Source: Herminiimonas contaminans
Lineage (GTDB): Bacteria > Pseudomonadota > Gammaproteobacteria > Burkholderiales > Burkholderiaceae_D
Length of the DNA: 64,000 nucleotides
Reading direction: 5' to 3'
Assembly (NCBI RefSeq): GCF_015645465.1
Contig: NZ_JADOEL010000003.1
Coordinates: forward strand, 62,001-126,000
This document shows positions 9,671 to 18,267 of the stretch, piece by piece (positions within the stretch are counted from its first letter, which is position 1; every line of letters starts with the position of its first letter). A model generated the notes under the pieces. That model was not told where the DNA came from, did not search any database, and saw only the letters and a list, made by a program, of their open reading frames with translations. The translations under genes and the position numbers were made by a program.

Positions 9671-11056
9671 ATGAACACCCGTGCCGATCCGCAATTAGAA
9701 GCCCTACGCGTCCCCCCGCATTCGATAGAAGCCGAGCAATCTGTTCTCGGCGGCCTGCTGCTGGACAATGCTGCCTGGGATCGTATTGCCGATTTCGTCA
9801 ATCAGGACGACTTCTATCGCTACGATCACCGGATTATCTTCCAGCACATGGTCAAGCTGATCAACAGCTCCAAACCAGCTGACGTCATCACCGTATTCGA
9901 AGCATTGACCAACAGTGGCAAGGCAGAAGAAGTCGGCGGCGTCGCCTACCTCAATGCGCTGGCCCAGAACACCCCATCCGCTGCCAATATCCGCCGCTAC
10001 GCCGAAATCGTGCGTGATCGCGGCGTGCTGCGCAAACTGATTACAGTTGCTGACGAGATCTCCGGCAACGCTTTCAATCCGCAAGGTAAAGAAGTAAAGC
10101 AGATGCTGGACGAGGCCGAATCCAAGATCTTTGCGATTGCGGAAGAGGGCGCACGTGGTGCACAAGGTTTTCAGGAAATTCAGCCCCTGCTGACGCAGGT
10201 GGTAGAGCGTATCGACGAGCTGTATAACCGTGACATGCAGAATGACATCACCGGTGTACCTACCGGTTTTGCCGACCTCGACCGCATGACTTCCGGCTTG
10301 CAGCCAGGCGATCTGATTATCGTCGCCGGTCGTCCTTCGATGGGTAAGACCGCATTCTCCGTCAATATCGGTGAAAACGTGGCGATCGATAGTGGCTTGC
10401 CAGTCGCCGTCTTCTCGATGGAGATGGGTGGCGCTCAGCTGGCAATGCGTATGCTGGGTTCGGTTGGTCGTCTCGATCAGCACCGTCTGCGTACCGGTCG
10501 TCTGGCCGACGAAGACTGGCCACGCCTGACGCACGCGATCCAGAAAATGAACGATGCACAGCTGTACATCGATGAAACTCCGGCCTTGAACTCGATCGAG
10601 TTGCGTGCCCGTTCGCGTCGTCTGGCGCGTCAATGCGGCAAGCTGGGCCTGATCATCATCGATTACTTGCAACTGATGTCGGCCAACTCCGCCGGTGAAA
10701 ACCGCGCTACCGAGATTTCCGAGATTTCGCGTAGCCTGAAAGGTCTGGCCAAAGAATTGAATTGCCCGGTGATTGCGCTCTCGCAGTTGAACCGCTCGCT
10801 GGAGCAACGTCCTAACAAACGCCCCGTCATGTCCGATCTGCGCGAATCCGGCGCTATCGAACAGGATGCTGACGTGATTCTGTTTATTTATCGCGACGAG
10901 GTTTATAACCCCGATTCGCCGGATAAAGGTACTGCCGAGATCATCATTGGTAAGCAGCGTAACGGCCCGATTGGTGCGGTACGCCTGACCTTCCTCGGCC
11001 AGTTCACCAAGTTTGAGAATTACACCGGTACCGCTGCCCTGTACCAAGGTGATTAA
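9671..11056 (+). CDS. dnaB: Replicative DNA helicase DnaB
   Basis: Hexameric 5'-3' helicase of the replication fork, 461 aa. The N-terminal domain begins with PPHSIEAEQSVLGGLLLDN (residues 15-33). The RecA-like C-terminal domain has Walker A GRPSMGKTAF near residue 219, Walker B LIIIDYLQLM near 328 and the SLKGLAKEL / VIALSQLNR motifs. No intein interrupts it. There is no Shine-Dalgarno upstream, and the -10 box lies 7 bp before the ATG, suggesting leaderless translation. Confidence 0.98.
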   Translation: MNTRADPQLEALRVPPHSIEAEQSVLGGLLLDNAAWDRIADFVNQDDFYRYDHRIIFQHMVKLINSSKPADVITVFEALTNSGKAEEVGGVAYLNALAQNTPSAANIRRYAEIVRDRGVLRKLITVADEISGNAFNPQGKEVKQMLDEAESKIFAIAEEGARGAQGFQEIQPLLTQVVERIDELYNRDMQNDITGVPTGFADLDRMTSGLQPGDLIIVAGRPSMGKTAFSVNIGENVAIDSGLPVAVFSMEMGGAQLAMRMLGSVGRLDQHRLRTGRLADEDWPRLTHAIQKMNDAQLYIDETPALNSIELRARSRRLARQCGKLGLIIIDYLQLMSANSAGENRATEISEISRSLKGLAKELNCPVIALSQLNRSLEQRPNKRPVMSDLRESGAIEQDADVILFIYRDEVYNPDSPDKGTAEIIIGKQRNGPIGAVRLTFLGQFTKFENYTGTAALYQGD

Positions 11057-11146
11057 TTAGGGTATCAGTTAGTTTTAGGAATTCTGGTCGGGGTCTGTGC
11101 CCTGGTCATCGCAGTATTTCAACATTTTAATATTCAAAGAGAGTAA
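11057..11146 (+). other. Hydrophobic reading frame without a start codon in the dnaB-DUF47 gap
   Basis: Directly after the dnaB stop and in the same frame, 29 sense codons run to a TAA at 11144. They would encode a convincing membrane helix (LGILVGVCALVIAVFQHF) with a charged end. There is no ATG, GTG or TTG in it. It could be the remnant of a tiny membrane protein, the product of an ATT/CTG start, or chance. Confidence 0.25.
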
Positions 11147-11148
11147 TC

Positions 11149-11775
11149 ATGTTTGGACGACTTCTGCCGAAAGAAGGTAAATTTTTCGATCTCTTCAATG
11201 AGCATGCTGAATTTTGCGTGAAGGGTGCACGTGAGATGGTTGCATTGATGACCAATTTCGATGACCTGGAAATTCGTGTACATGCTATCGAAGGCATCGA
11301 AAAGCAGGCAGACAAGGTGACACATGCGACGCTGGACGCGCTGCATAAAACCTTCATCACGCCGCTGGATCGCGATGACATCCATCAACTGATTACCCGC
11401 ATGGACGACATCCTCGACCTGCTCGAAGATGCAGCACAAACCATCTCCCTGTACGACATCAAGGCCATCACACCGGAAGCCAAACGCCTGGCCGAGTTAT
11501 GCCTGGCTTGTACCGAAAAGGTCAAAGCTGCGGTCGGCCTCCTGCACAACATGGACAACTCGCGCGAAATCCTGACTATCTGCCAGGAAGTGGATCGCCT
11601 GGAATCGGATGCCGATCACGTCATGCGCGCTGCAATGTCCAAACTGTTCCGCGAAGAGCCGGACGTGCGCAACCTGATCAAACTCAAAGCCATTTATGAA
11701 TTGCTGGAAACCGTGACCGACCGTTGCGAAGACGTAGCCAATATCATCGAAGGCATCATTGTCGAGAACGCTTAA
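11149..11775 (+). CDS. DUF47 / PhoU-like phosphate transport accessory protein
   Basis: A 208-residue all-helical protein of the DUF47 (PhoU-related) family. Family members are found directly upstream of Pit-type phosphate transporters and are thought to regulate them. Typical segments are FFDLFNEHAEFCVKGA near residue 13, the acidic helix DRDDIHQLITRMDDILDLLEDAA, and YELLETVTDRCEDVANIIEGI at the end. The pit-like gene follows 122 bp downstream in the same direction, supporting co-expression. Confidence 0.9.
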   Translation: MFGRLLPKEGKFFDLFNEHAEFCVKGAREMVALMTNFDDLEIRVHAIEGIEKQADKVTHATLDALHKTFITPLDRDDIHQLITRMDDILDLLEDAAQTISLYDIKAITPEAKRLAELCLACTEKVKAAVGLLHNMDNSREILTICQEVDRLESDADHVMRAAMSKLFREEPDVRNLIKLKAIYELLETVTDRCEDVANIIEGIIVENA

Positions 11776-11897
11776 GTCCGGCGCAACCCGGCCTGTCTTG
11801 CGCTGCTATTACATCGCGCAAGACGGAGCCATAAAGTTTCGCGGTTGCTGACACCGTTGTCCGCGACGTACGCAGAATCAACAAGAAATAAATATCC

Positions 11898-12905
11898 ATG
11901 CAAACTCTTCACATGAGCTTTTATGTCCTGGCCTTTTTGATCATATTGGCTTTGGTCTTCGATTTCATGAATGGCTTTCATGACGCGGCTAATGCGATCG
12001 CAACGGTCGTCTCTACCGGCGTACTGAAACCGCAAACTGCGGTCATGATGGCGGCCTCATTCAACTTTATTGCGATTGGTGTATTCCACCTGAAAGTCGC
12101 ATCGATGATAGGCAAGGGCACCATCGATCCTATCGTGATTGACCACTACGTCGTCTTTGGCGCCCTGGTTGGCGCCATCGTCTGGAACGTAGTGACCTGG
12201 TACTTCGGTCTGCCATCGTCCTCGTCGCACGCGCTGATCGGTGGTCTGGTTGGTGCTGCAGTAGCCAAAGCCGGTACTGATGCACTGATCGCTTCGGGTC
12301 TGATCAAAATCATCGCTTTCATCGTCTTGTCTCCTTTGCTTGGCTTCCTCTTTGGTTCGCTGATGATGGTGCTGGTGTCCTGGCTCTTTGTCAGGTCGAC
12401 GCCGCGCAATGTGGATCGCTGGTTCCGTCGCCTGCAGCTGGTTTCGGCGGCGATGTACAGCCTGGGCCACGGTGGTAACGATGCACAAAAAACCATGGGT
12501 ATCATCTGGATGCTGTTGATCGCCGCAGGTGCGACTACCGCTGAAGATCCGCTGCCATGGTGGGTAGTCATCAGCTGCTACAGCGCGATTAGCCTGGGTA
12601 CCTTGTTTGGTGGCTGGCGTATCGTGAAAACCATGGGGCAGAAAATCACCAAGCTCAAACCAGTTGGCGGCTTCTGTGCTGAAACCGGTGGCGCGATTAC
12701 CTTGTTCCTGGCAACTGCGCTGGGTGTGCCGGTTTCGACCACGCACACGATTACCGGTGCGATTGTCGGTGTCGGCGCTTCGCGCAAGATGTCGGCTGTG
12801 CGTTGGGGTGTGGCGGGTAATATCATCTGGGCCTGGATCTTCACCATTCCGGCTGCAGCGTTTATGGCTGCGATTGCCTGGTGGTTGGGAACGATGATCT
12901 TGTAA
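11898..12905 (+). CDS. pit: Low-affinity inorganic phosphate transporter, Pit family
   Basis: A 335-residue polytopic inner-membrane protein of the PiT family (phosphate/cation symport). The two inverted PiT signature repeats are visible: DFMNGFHDAANAIATVVSTG near residue 15 and SLGHGGNDAQKTMGIIW near 191. SSSSHALIGGLVGA and VPVSTTHTITGAIVG are the paired helix-breaking motifs. About nine to ten hydrophobic segments are apparent. It follows its DUF47 partner and ends in a strong terminator. Confidence 0.92.
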   Translation: MQTLHMSFYVLAFLIILALVFDFMNGFHDAANAIATVVSTGVLKPQTAVMMAASFNFIAIGVFHLKVASMIGKGTIDPIVIDHYVVFGALVGAIVWNVVTWYFGLPSSSSHALIGGLVGAAVAKAGTDALIASGLIKIIAFIVLSPLLGFLFGSLMMVLVSWLFVRSTPRNVDRWFRRLQLVSAAMYSLGHGGNDAQKTMGIIWMLLIAAGATTAEDPLPWWVVISCYSAISLGTLFGGWRIVKTMGQKITKLKPVGGFCAETGGAITLFLATALGVPVSTTHTITGAIVGVGASRKMSAVRWGVAGNIIWAWIFTIPAAAFMAAIAWWLGTMIL

Positions 12906-12918
12906 TCATTTCCGTTTA

Positions 12919-12949
12919 ATAAAAAAGCCGCTTCATGCGGCTTTTTTTA
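12919..12949 (+). terminator. Rho-independent terminator after pit
   Basis: AAAAAAGCCGC-TTCAT-GCGGCTTTTTTT, a compact GC stem with a T run 14 bp after the pit stop. Confidence 0.93.
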
Positions 12950-13059
12950 TTGCGTGTCTGGTTTGTGTGCATATTCACATTGCAAACTTGGCAAGTTCGC
13001 GAGGCGTAAAGCTTGACACACTGGTAAGGACATTCTGTCCTAGGGCTTTATGTCCAATG

Positions 13060-13086
13060 TTGAACACGGTTGGCATAACTTAAAAT
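13060..13086 (+). promoter_or_regulatory. Weak promoter candidate for the 80-aa membrane protein
   Basis: TTGAAC at 13060-13065 and TAAAAT at 13081-13086, with a 15-bp spacer, in the 275-bp gap after the pit gene. The short spacer makes this tentative; nothing else was recognised in the gap. Confidence 0.3.
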
Positions 13087-13180
13087 AAATACACTGCTAT
13101 GGCGCTGCGATGCAGGATTTTGAGGCAGCGCGCCTCACGATAGATAGCTTCAAGTAATAACCTGGAAATACTGAAAAATC

Positions 13181-13423
13181 ATGGATTGGGTCCCGATAGT
13201 CTTCGTTGTGTTCAAAGCCCTCGTGCTTGTCACGGGCATGTACTACGCCATCAAATGGCATTACGACCAAGGGAAAAAGGGCAAGCTGACGGAGAGAGGC
13301 GCGGTGTTACGCGCGAGCGGTAAAGTAGTCGCTATCTTCATGCTGTCGCTTCTGATTCTCGGAGGCTTTACATATGTTCTTGTCAGCGTAGCTGGCCTGG
13401 ATATGGGGTGGCCGTGGTGGTAA
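13181..13423 (+). CDS. Small two-helix membrane protein, unknown function (80 aa)
   Basis: I do not recognise a family. The product has two strongly hydrophobic helices, about residues 4-24 (VPIVFVVFKALVLVTGMYY) and 48-71 (VVAIFMLSLLILGGFTYVL), joined by a basic loop (QGKKGKLTERGAVLR). It ends in an aromatic MGWPWW. By the positive-inside rule the loop should be cytoplasmic and both ends periplasmic. It stands alone between the Pit unit and the convergent phoH gene and shares a bidirectional terminator with phoH. Confidence 0.65.
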   Translation: MDWVPIVFVVFKALVLVTGMYYAIKWHYDQGKKGKLTERGAVLRASGKVVAIFMLSLLILGGFTYVLVSVAGLDMGWPWW

Positions 13424-13576
13424 AGAGCGGGAGCTGAAAAAGCAGCAGCTTCGCTGATTCACGCTAGTGCATACATAAAATAAACCTAAGTGGCTGCCGG
13501 GCCACCCCCGGCAACCCCGCTCTCTACGGAGAGAGCGCCGAATCAGCAACAATCAATACGCAAACCAAGCACCCAA

Positions 13577-13608
13577 TAAAAAAGGCCTGCTAAACAGCAG
13601 GCCTTTTT
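13577..13608. terminator. Bidirectional terminator between the 80-aa ORF and phoH
   Basis: AAAAAAGGCCTGC-TAAACA-GCAGGCCTTTTT: a 9-10 bp stem flanked by A and T runs, able to work on both strands between convergent genes. Confidence 0.9.
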
Positions 13609-13633
13609 GCAACTACTCAAATTAAAACTAAGC

Positions 13634-15301
13634 TTACAGCACCTCACTGGCATGATCTGCCAGGCGCGAACGCTCACCGCGTGCCAGAGTGACATGGCCA
13701 CTATGACCCCAGCCCTTGAAGCGATCAACCACATAGGTCAAGCCGCTCGAGCCTTCGGTCAGGTAAGGCGTATCGATCTGCGCGATGTTACCGAGACAGA
13801 TGATTTTGGTGCCTGGACCTGCGCGGGTGACCAGGGTTTTCATTTGTTTCGGCGTCAGGTTTTGCGCTTCATCGATGATGAGGAATTTGTTGACGAAGGT
13901 ACGGCCGCGCATGAAGTTGAGCGACTTGATTTTGATGCGTGAGCGGATGAGGTCTTGCGTTGCGGCGCGGCCCCATTCACCTGCATCATTGTCGGACTTG
14001 TTCAGCACTTCCAGGTTGTCGTCGAACGCGCCCATCCATGGCGACATTTTTTCTTCCTCGGTACCAGGCAGGAAGCCAATGTCTTCACCGACCGGCACCG
14101 TGACGCGGGTCACGATGATTTCGCTGTAGAGCTTGGTTTCCAGTACCTGTGCCAGACCTGCAGCGAGTGCCAGCAAGGTTTTACCGGTACCCGCCTGACC
14201 CAGCAAGGTGACGAAGTCGCACTCAGGGTCCATCAACAGGTTCAGGGCGAAGTTTTGTTCGCGGTTGCGAGCTGTGACGCCCCAGACGCTGTTCTTGGTG
14301 TGTGCATAGTCACGCAAGGTCTGGATGACTGCGGTTTTGCCATTGATTTGTCGCACCTGGCCGTAGAACGACGCTTCGCCGTTTTGCGGTTCCATGAAGA
14401 CAAACTGATTGACCAGCATCGAAGGCACGACCGGACCGCTCAGGCGATAGAAGGTGTAGCCGGTACCGTGTTTGTTTTCCTGCCAGGACTCCATGCCTTT
14501 CGCATGCTTGATCCAGAAGTCGTCCGGCAATTGCATGATGCCGGAGTAGAGCAGGTCGGTATCTTCCAGTACGTGGTCGTTCAGGTACTCTTCCGCTGGC
14601 AGGCCCATCGCGCGCGCCTTGATGCGCATGTTGATATCTTTCGATACCAGCACGATGGCACGACCCGGATACTGGGCTTCCAGTGCACGTACCACGCCGA
14701 GGATCTGGTTGTCGGCTTTGCCCATAGGCAGGCCTTCAGGCAGCGTGACGTTTTGCAGCTTGGTCTGGAAGAACAAACGGCCTTTGGCATCCTTGTTGCC
14801 CAGTTTGGACAGCGGGATACCTTCGTCGATCGCATTTTCTTCCACACCGCTGACCAGAGCATCCAGTGAACGGGATACCTGGCGTGCGCTGCGCGCGACT
14901 TCGGACATGCCTTTCTTGTGATCGTCGAGTTCTTCCAGCGTCATCATAGGCAGATAGACGTCGTGTTCCTCGAAGCGGAACAGCGAAGTCGGATCGTGCA
15001 TCAGGACATTGGTGTCGAGTACAAATAATTTGGTGACGCCGGATTTATCAGTCGGGCGACGGGTGCCGGATTTTGGTGCCAGCGCGACGGTTTGTGCCGA
15101 GGATGCGGCGCGCGGTTTAGTAGCGGGGGCTTTGTCTGCGATTTTTGCGCGGACAGGTGCCGGGGCTGGGGCTGCTTCAGTTTTGCGTGCTACCGGTTCA
15201 ATCAGAGTCAGCGATTTGACAATCTTGTCCTTATCCGCCTTCGGATAGTCTCGCGGTGACAGCAATGCAGCAGGCTTGGTCGGTAGTTTAGGCAGGGGCA
15301 T
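13634..15301 (-). CDS. PhoH family protein with N-terminal PIN domain (PhoH2 type)
   Basis: A 555-residue fusion of a PIN-type ribonuclease domain and a PhoH ATPase. Residues 1-85 are an Ala/Pro/Lys-rich linker. The PIN domain starts at KLFVLDTNVLMHDP (about 90), with the acidic residues expected of the nuclease. The PhoH domain has Walker A GQAGTGKTLLA near 371 and Walker B FLIIDEAQNLTPKQMK near 475. PhoH2 proteins are described as RNA helicase/ribonucleases in actinobacteria; the role here is inferred. A GAGG Shine-Dalgarno precedes the ATG. Confidence 0.9.
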   Translation of the reverse strand: MPLPKLPTKPAALLSPRDYPKADKDKIVKSLTLIEPVARKTEAAPAPAPVRAKIADKAPATKPRAASSAQTVALAPKSGTRRPTDKSGVTKLFVLDTNVLMHDPTSLFRFEEHDVYLPMMTLEELDDHKKGMSEVARSARQVSRSLDALVSGVEENAIDEGIPLSKLGNKDAKGRLFFQTKLQNVTLPEGLPMGKADNQILGVVRALEAQYPGRAIVLVSKDINMRIKARAMGLPAEEYLNDHVLEDTDLLYSGIMQLPDDFWIKHAKGMESWQENKHGTGYTFYRLSGPVVPSMLVNQFVFMEPQNGEASFYGQVRQINGKTAVIQTLRDYAHTKNSVWGVTARNREQNFALNLLMDPECDFVTLLGQAGTGKTLLALAAGLAQVLETKLYSEIIVTRVTVPVGEDIGFLPGTEEEKMSPWMGAFDDNLEVLNKSDNDAGEWGRAATQDLIRSRIKIKSLNFMRGRTFVNKFLIIDEAQNLTPKQMKTLVTRAGPGTKIICLGNIAQIDTPYLTEGSSGLTYVVDRFKGWGHSGHVTLARGERSRLADHASEVL

Positions 15302-15435
15302 CAGGACCTCGATCTAGAAAGTTTGAGAACATTTACAACAGGCACTAACGGTGATGCAGACGCGAAAAAGCGCGGTGGAGGAGAAAAAATGGCAAAAGAA
15401 AATGCCGGCCGGAGGAGGGTGTACAAATCAAAAAG

Positions 15436-15488
15436 TAAAAAAGCCGTTTGGGAAGGCTCATGGCCTAATCCGCAAACGGCTTTCTTAG
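15436..15488 (-). terminator. Terminator of bcp
   Basis: AAAGCCGTTTG and CAAACGGCTTT are 11-bp complementary arms around a 22-24 nt interior that can itself pair (GGCTCATGGCC). A-rich and T-rich flanks are present. It lies between the bcp stop and the phoH start. Confidence 0.8.
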
Positions 15489-15524
15489 AGAAAAATTCTT
15501 TTGAATTCAATGGGTTTTGCAAAC

Positions 15525-16019
15525 CTAAGCAAGAGCCTTCACAAACTCCAGTACGTCATCGATGTGTCCAGGCACTTTCACTCCACGCCATTCTTTCACC
15601 AATTTGCCTGACTCGTCAATAATAAAAGTGGAGCGTTCGATACCGCGTACTTTTTTGCCATACATATTTTTCATCTTCATGACATCGAACATGGTGCACA
15701 GTGTTTCGTCCGGGTCAGAGATCAGTTCGAAGGGCAGTGCCAGTTTGGCCTTGAAGCCTTCATGCGAACGCAGGCTGTCGCGGCTGACGCCGAATACTTC
15801 GGCATTAGCGGCGCGGAATTGCTCATGCAGGTCGCGGAAGTGTATGCCTTCGGTGGTGCAGCCCGGCGTGTTGTCCTTGGGGTAGAAATACAGGACGATT
15901 TTTTTCCCTTTGTAATCAGCGAGTTGAAAGGTTTGCTCACCAGTCATGGGCGCGGAAAAATCCGGTACGATTTTGTTCAGGGCAGAAGGGCGTTCTGCTA
16001 CGGGAGTGGCTTGATCCAT
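15525..16019 (-). CDS. bcp: Thiol peroxidase of the BCP/PrxQ family
   Basis: A 164-residue thioredoxin-fold peroxiredoxin that reduces peroxides using thioredoxin. The peroxidatic Cys54 is in YPKDNTPGCTTEG. The residue five positions later, where many PrxQ proteins carry the resolving Cys, is His here; the only other cysteine is in DETLCTMF, so it may work as a 1-Cys enzyme or use an atypical partner. The C-terminal VPGHIDDVLEFVKAL is typical. A 295-bp gap separates it from the Mth938-domain gene upstream. Confidence 0.93.
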   Translation of the reverse strand: MDQATPVAERPSALNKIVPDFSAPMTGEQTFQLADYKGKKIVLYFYPKDNTPGCTTEGIHFRDLHEQFRAANAEVFGVSRDSLRSHEGFKAKLALPFELISDPDETLCTMFDVMKMKNMYGKKVRGIERSTFIIDESGKLVKEWRGVKVPGHIDDVLEFVKALA

Positions 16020-16269
16020 TTATCTCACTTTCTCTGCCGATAGTGCAGCGCTGCAGGCGCAGCGGCATGATGGTCGATCGATTTGCTACCAGTTCGGCGT
16101 ATGCGTGAAAAACGCGAGGAGCAATACGCAATAAGCTATACGGCCGAGCACACAGATGGGGGCGAGTTTTTATCCTTCAAGCAATGAAATTAATTTAATT
16201 TCATGCGTGAAATATTCGTTAATACCTGTCGGACACTATACAAAAGACAATAATTTCCCGACTTGGTTC

Positions 16270-16301
16270 TGTGCGGACTGCACTCGAGTGTAGTCCGTGC
16301 A
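16270..16301. repeat. Long near-perfect palindrome in the bcp/Mth938 gap
   Basis: A hairpin of about 14-16 bp (centred on ACTCGAGT, arms CGGACT/AGTCCG) including three G-T wobble pairs, 14 bp after the stop of the minus-strand gene at 16315. There is no T run on either side. It may be a 3' end stabiliser or a protein site. The rest of the 16020-16314 gap is AT-rich and shows nothing else I can name. Confidence 0.45.
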
Positions 16302-16314
16302 GCTTGCCCCAGCC

Positions 16315-16683
16315 TTACAGGATTAGTGCGAGGGCGACCTTACGGCCTTCAGCCATGAGGATGTTGTAGGTGCGGCAGGCAGCCTGGTTATCCATGCATT
16401 CGACGCCGATGCGGCGCGAGGTAAGCGAGGCGGTCAGACGTGGATGGACGAAGCGCTGGGTGGCGCCGGTGCCGAGGATGACGACATCGGGGGTGATCGC
16501 ATTGATTTGCTCGAAATTTTCGGCTGTCAGCGCGTCGAACGAGGTCACTGGCCATGCAACCGGTTTGATTTCAGGTAATACGACCAGGCTGTAGTTGTAT
16601 GGAATTAAATTGATTTCAATGCCATTTTCATCATACGAGGTGACAGTCTGGTATTGCTGGGTAGCGGTGCTGTGTAACTTCAT
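16315..16683 (-). CDS. Mth938-like domain protein (DUF498 family)
   Basis: A 122-residue single-domain protein of the Mth938-like family, of unknown biochemical role; relatives include a mitochondrial complex I assembly factor (NDUFAF3). Seen: the N-terminal ENGIEINLIPYNYSLVV, PDVVILGTGATQRFVHP near residue 65-80, GVECMDNQAACRTYNIL, and GRKVALALIL at the end, all family-typical. It is divergent from the aminotransferase gene. Function is not assigned. Confidence 0.85.
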   Translation of the reverse strand: MKLHSTATQQYQTVTSYDENGIEINLIPYNYSLVVLPEIKPVAWPVTSFDALTAENFEQINAITPDVVILGTGATQRFVHPRLTASLTSRRIGVECMDNQAACRTYNILMAEGRKVALALIL

Positions 16684-16963
16684 GGCTGGGCAGTCGGGAG
16701 TCGGAGCGGGTTTCCGCCTGTTTCCGAATAATTGGATGGTAAAGAAGGCTTATTGTAACGTTTTCAGCTTTAAAGCAGCCTTTATCGATTGATAAAATCG
16801 CTTCCTTTCGGCAAAATGGATCTCTTTCGCGGTGCACCATTGCCACCGTCATTTTTCGCTTGCCTCCCGGGCGCTTTACTCTGCGGCCACAGATTGTAGG
16901 GAGCAGGCGTTTCAATTAGAGCTTAGTAAAGACAAGTTCTGAAATTCACAAGGAACAGTAGCT

Positions 16964-18187
16964 GTGCGACCGATTCAAAAATCGAAAAAACTGGATGATG
17001 TTTGCTACGACATTCGCGGCCCCGTGCTCGAAAAAGCGCGGCAAATGGAAGAAGACGGTCACAAGATTATCAAGCTGAATATCGGCAACCTCGCCGTATT
17101 CGGTTTCGACGCGCCGGACGAGATCGTGCAAGACATGATCCGCAATATGTCGAACGCCTCCGGCTACACAGATTCCAAAGGTTTGTTTGCGCCGCGCAAG
17201 GCGATCATGCATTACACGCAGGAAAAGAAAATCACCGGCGTGACCATAGATGATATCTACCTCGGCAACGGTGCGTCCGAGCTGATCGTGATGAGCATGA
17301 ATGCCTTGCTCAATACCGGCGACGAAGTACTGGTGCCTTCGCCTGATTATCCGTTGTGGACCGCCGCGGTCAGCTTGTCCGGCGGCAAGCCGGTGCACTA
17401 TGTCTGCGACGAGCAGGCAGACTGGTTTCCGGACATCGAAGATATCAAGAGCAAGATTAATTCGAATACCAAGGCGATTGTCGTCATCAACCCGAACAAT
17501 CCGACGGGTGCCCTGTATCCGGTAGAGCTGCTGGAACAGATCGTTGAGCTGGCTCGTCAGCATCAATTGATCGTGTTTGCAGATGAAATCTACGACAAGG
17601 TACTGTACGACGGCAACACGCACACCTCGCTGGCTTCGCTGGCGGACGACGTCTTGTTCATCACCTTCAATGGCTTGTCGAAAAACTACCGTTCCTGCGG
17701 CTATCGCGCAGGCTGGATGGTGGTTTCCGGTGAGAAGCGTCATGCGCGTGATTACATCGAAGGCCTGAACATGCTGGCGTCGATGCGCCTGTGCGCCAAC
17801 GTGCCGGGGCAGTATGCAATCCAGACCGCATTGGGCGGCCACCAGAGCATCAATGACCTGGTCGGGCCGGGTGGTCGCTTGCTGCGCCAGCGTGACCTTG
17901 CGCATAAGTTGCTGACCGAGATCCCGGGTGTGACCTGCGTCAAGCCTAAGTCGGCCTTGTACATGTTCCCGCGTCTGGATCCCAAGATGTATCCGATCAA
18001 GGACGACCAGGACTTCGCACATCAATTGCTGGCAGAAGAAAGTGTATTGATCGTGCAGGGTACGGGCTTCAATTGCCCGACTACAGACCATTTCAGGGTA
18101 GTATTCTTGCCGAATTCAGATGACCTGACGGTCGCGATCGGTCGAATCGCGCATTTCCTTGAAGGCTATCGCAAGCGCCTGGGCTAA
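16964..18187 (+). CDS. alaA: Class I/II aminotransferase, AlaA-like (pyruvate/alanine)
   Basis: A 407-residue fold-type I PLP enzyme resembling E. coli AlaA, which makes alanine from pyruvate and glutamate. The GTG start is supported by AAGGAA nine bases upstream and by the conserved N-terminus KLDDVCYDIRGPVLEKA. INPNNPTGALYP (about 175) and the PLP-lysine motif GLSKNYR (about 235-241) with YRAGWMV are clear. The gene precedes hom and thrC, and amino-acid biosynthesis fits, but a terminator hairpin separates them. Confidence 0.87.
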   Translation: MRPIQKSKKLDDVCYDIRGPVLEKARQMEEDGHKIIKLNIGNLAVFGFDAPDEIVQDMIRNMSNASGYTDSKGLFAPRKAIMHYTQEKKITGVTIDDIYLGNGASELIVMSMNALLNTGDEVLVPSPDYPLWTAAVSLSGGKPVHYVCDEQADWFPDIEDIKSKINSNTKAIVVINPNNPTGALYPVELLEQIVELARQHQLIVFADEIYDKVLYDGNTHTSLASLADDVLFITFNGLSKNYRSCGYRAGWMVVSGEKRHARDYIEGLNMLASMRLCANVPGQYAIQTALGGHQSINDLVGPGGRLLRQRDLAHKLLTEIPGVTCVKPKSALYMFPRLDPKMYPIKDDQDFAHQLLAEESVLIVQGTGFNCPTTDHFRVVFLPNSDDLTVAIGRIAHFLEGYRKRLG

Positions 18188-18210
18188 GCCCCGGACTCTA
18201 TTTCAGTCAC

Positions 18211-18241
18211 CACGCTCTTCGTCTTGGAGAGCGCTGTTTTT
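18211..18241 (+). terminator. Terminator between alaA and hom
   Basis: CGCTCT-TCGTCTTGG-AGAGCG followed by CTGTTTTT. A 6-bp stem with T run, 26 bp before the hom start; it may allow partial read-through. Confidence 0.65.
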
Positions 18242-18267
18242 CATGTGACATTATTTATACAGAGATT

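Noticed and set aside
9704-11047. 447-aa open frame antisense to dnaB
   Set aside because: It mirrors the dnaB codons, has no Shine-Dalgarno and has unlikely composition (rich in Gln, His and Thr). Similar long antisense frames opposite clpB (24087-25526), hom (18292-19593), alaA (16946-18091) and spoT (40902-42005) have the same origin in codon bias.
15323-15622. 99-aa plus-strand frame between phoH and bcp
   Set aside because: It runs across the bcp terminator hairpin and into the antisense of bcp; its Lys/Arg-rich composition comes from the AT/GC-rich non-coding spacer.
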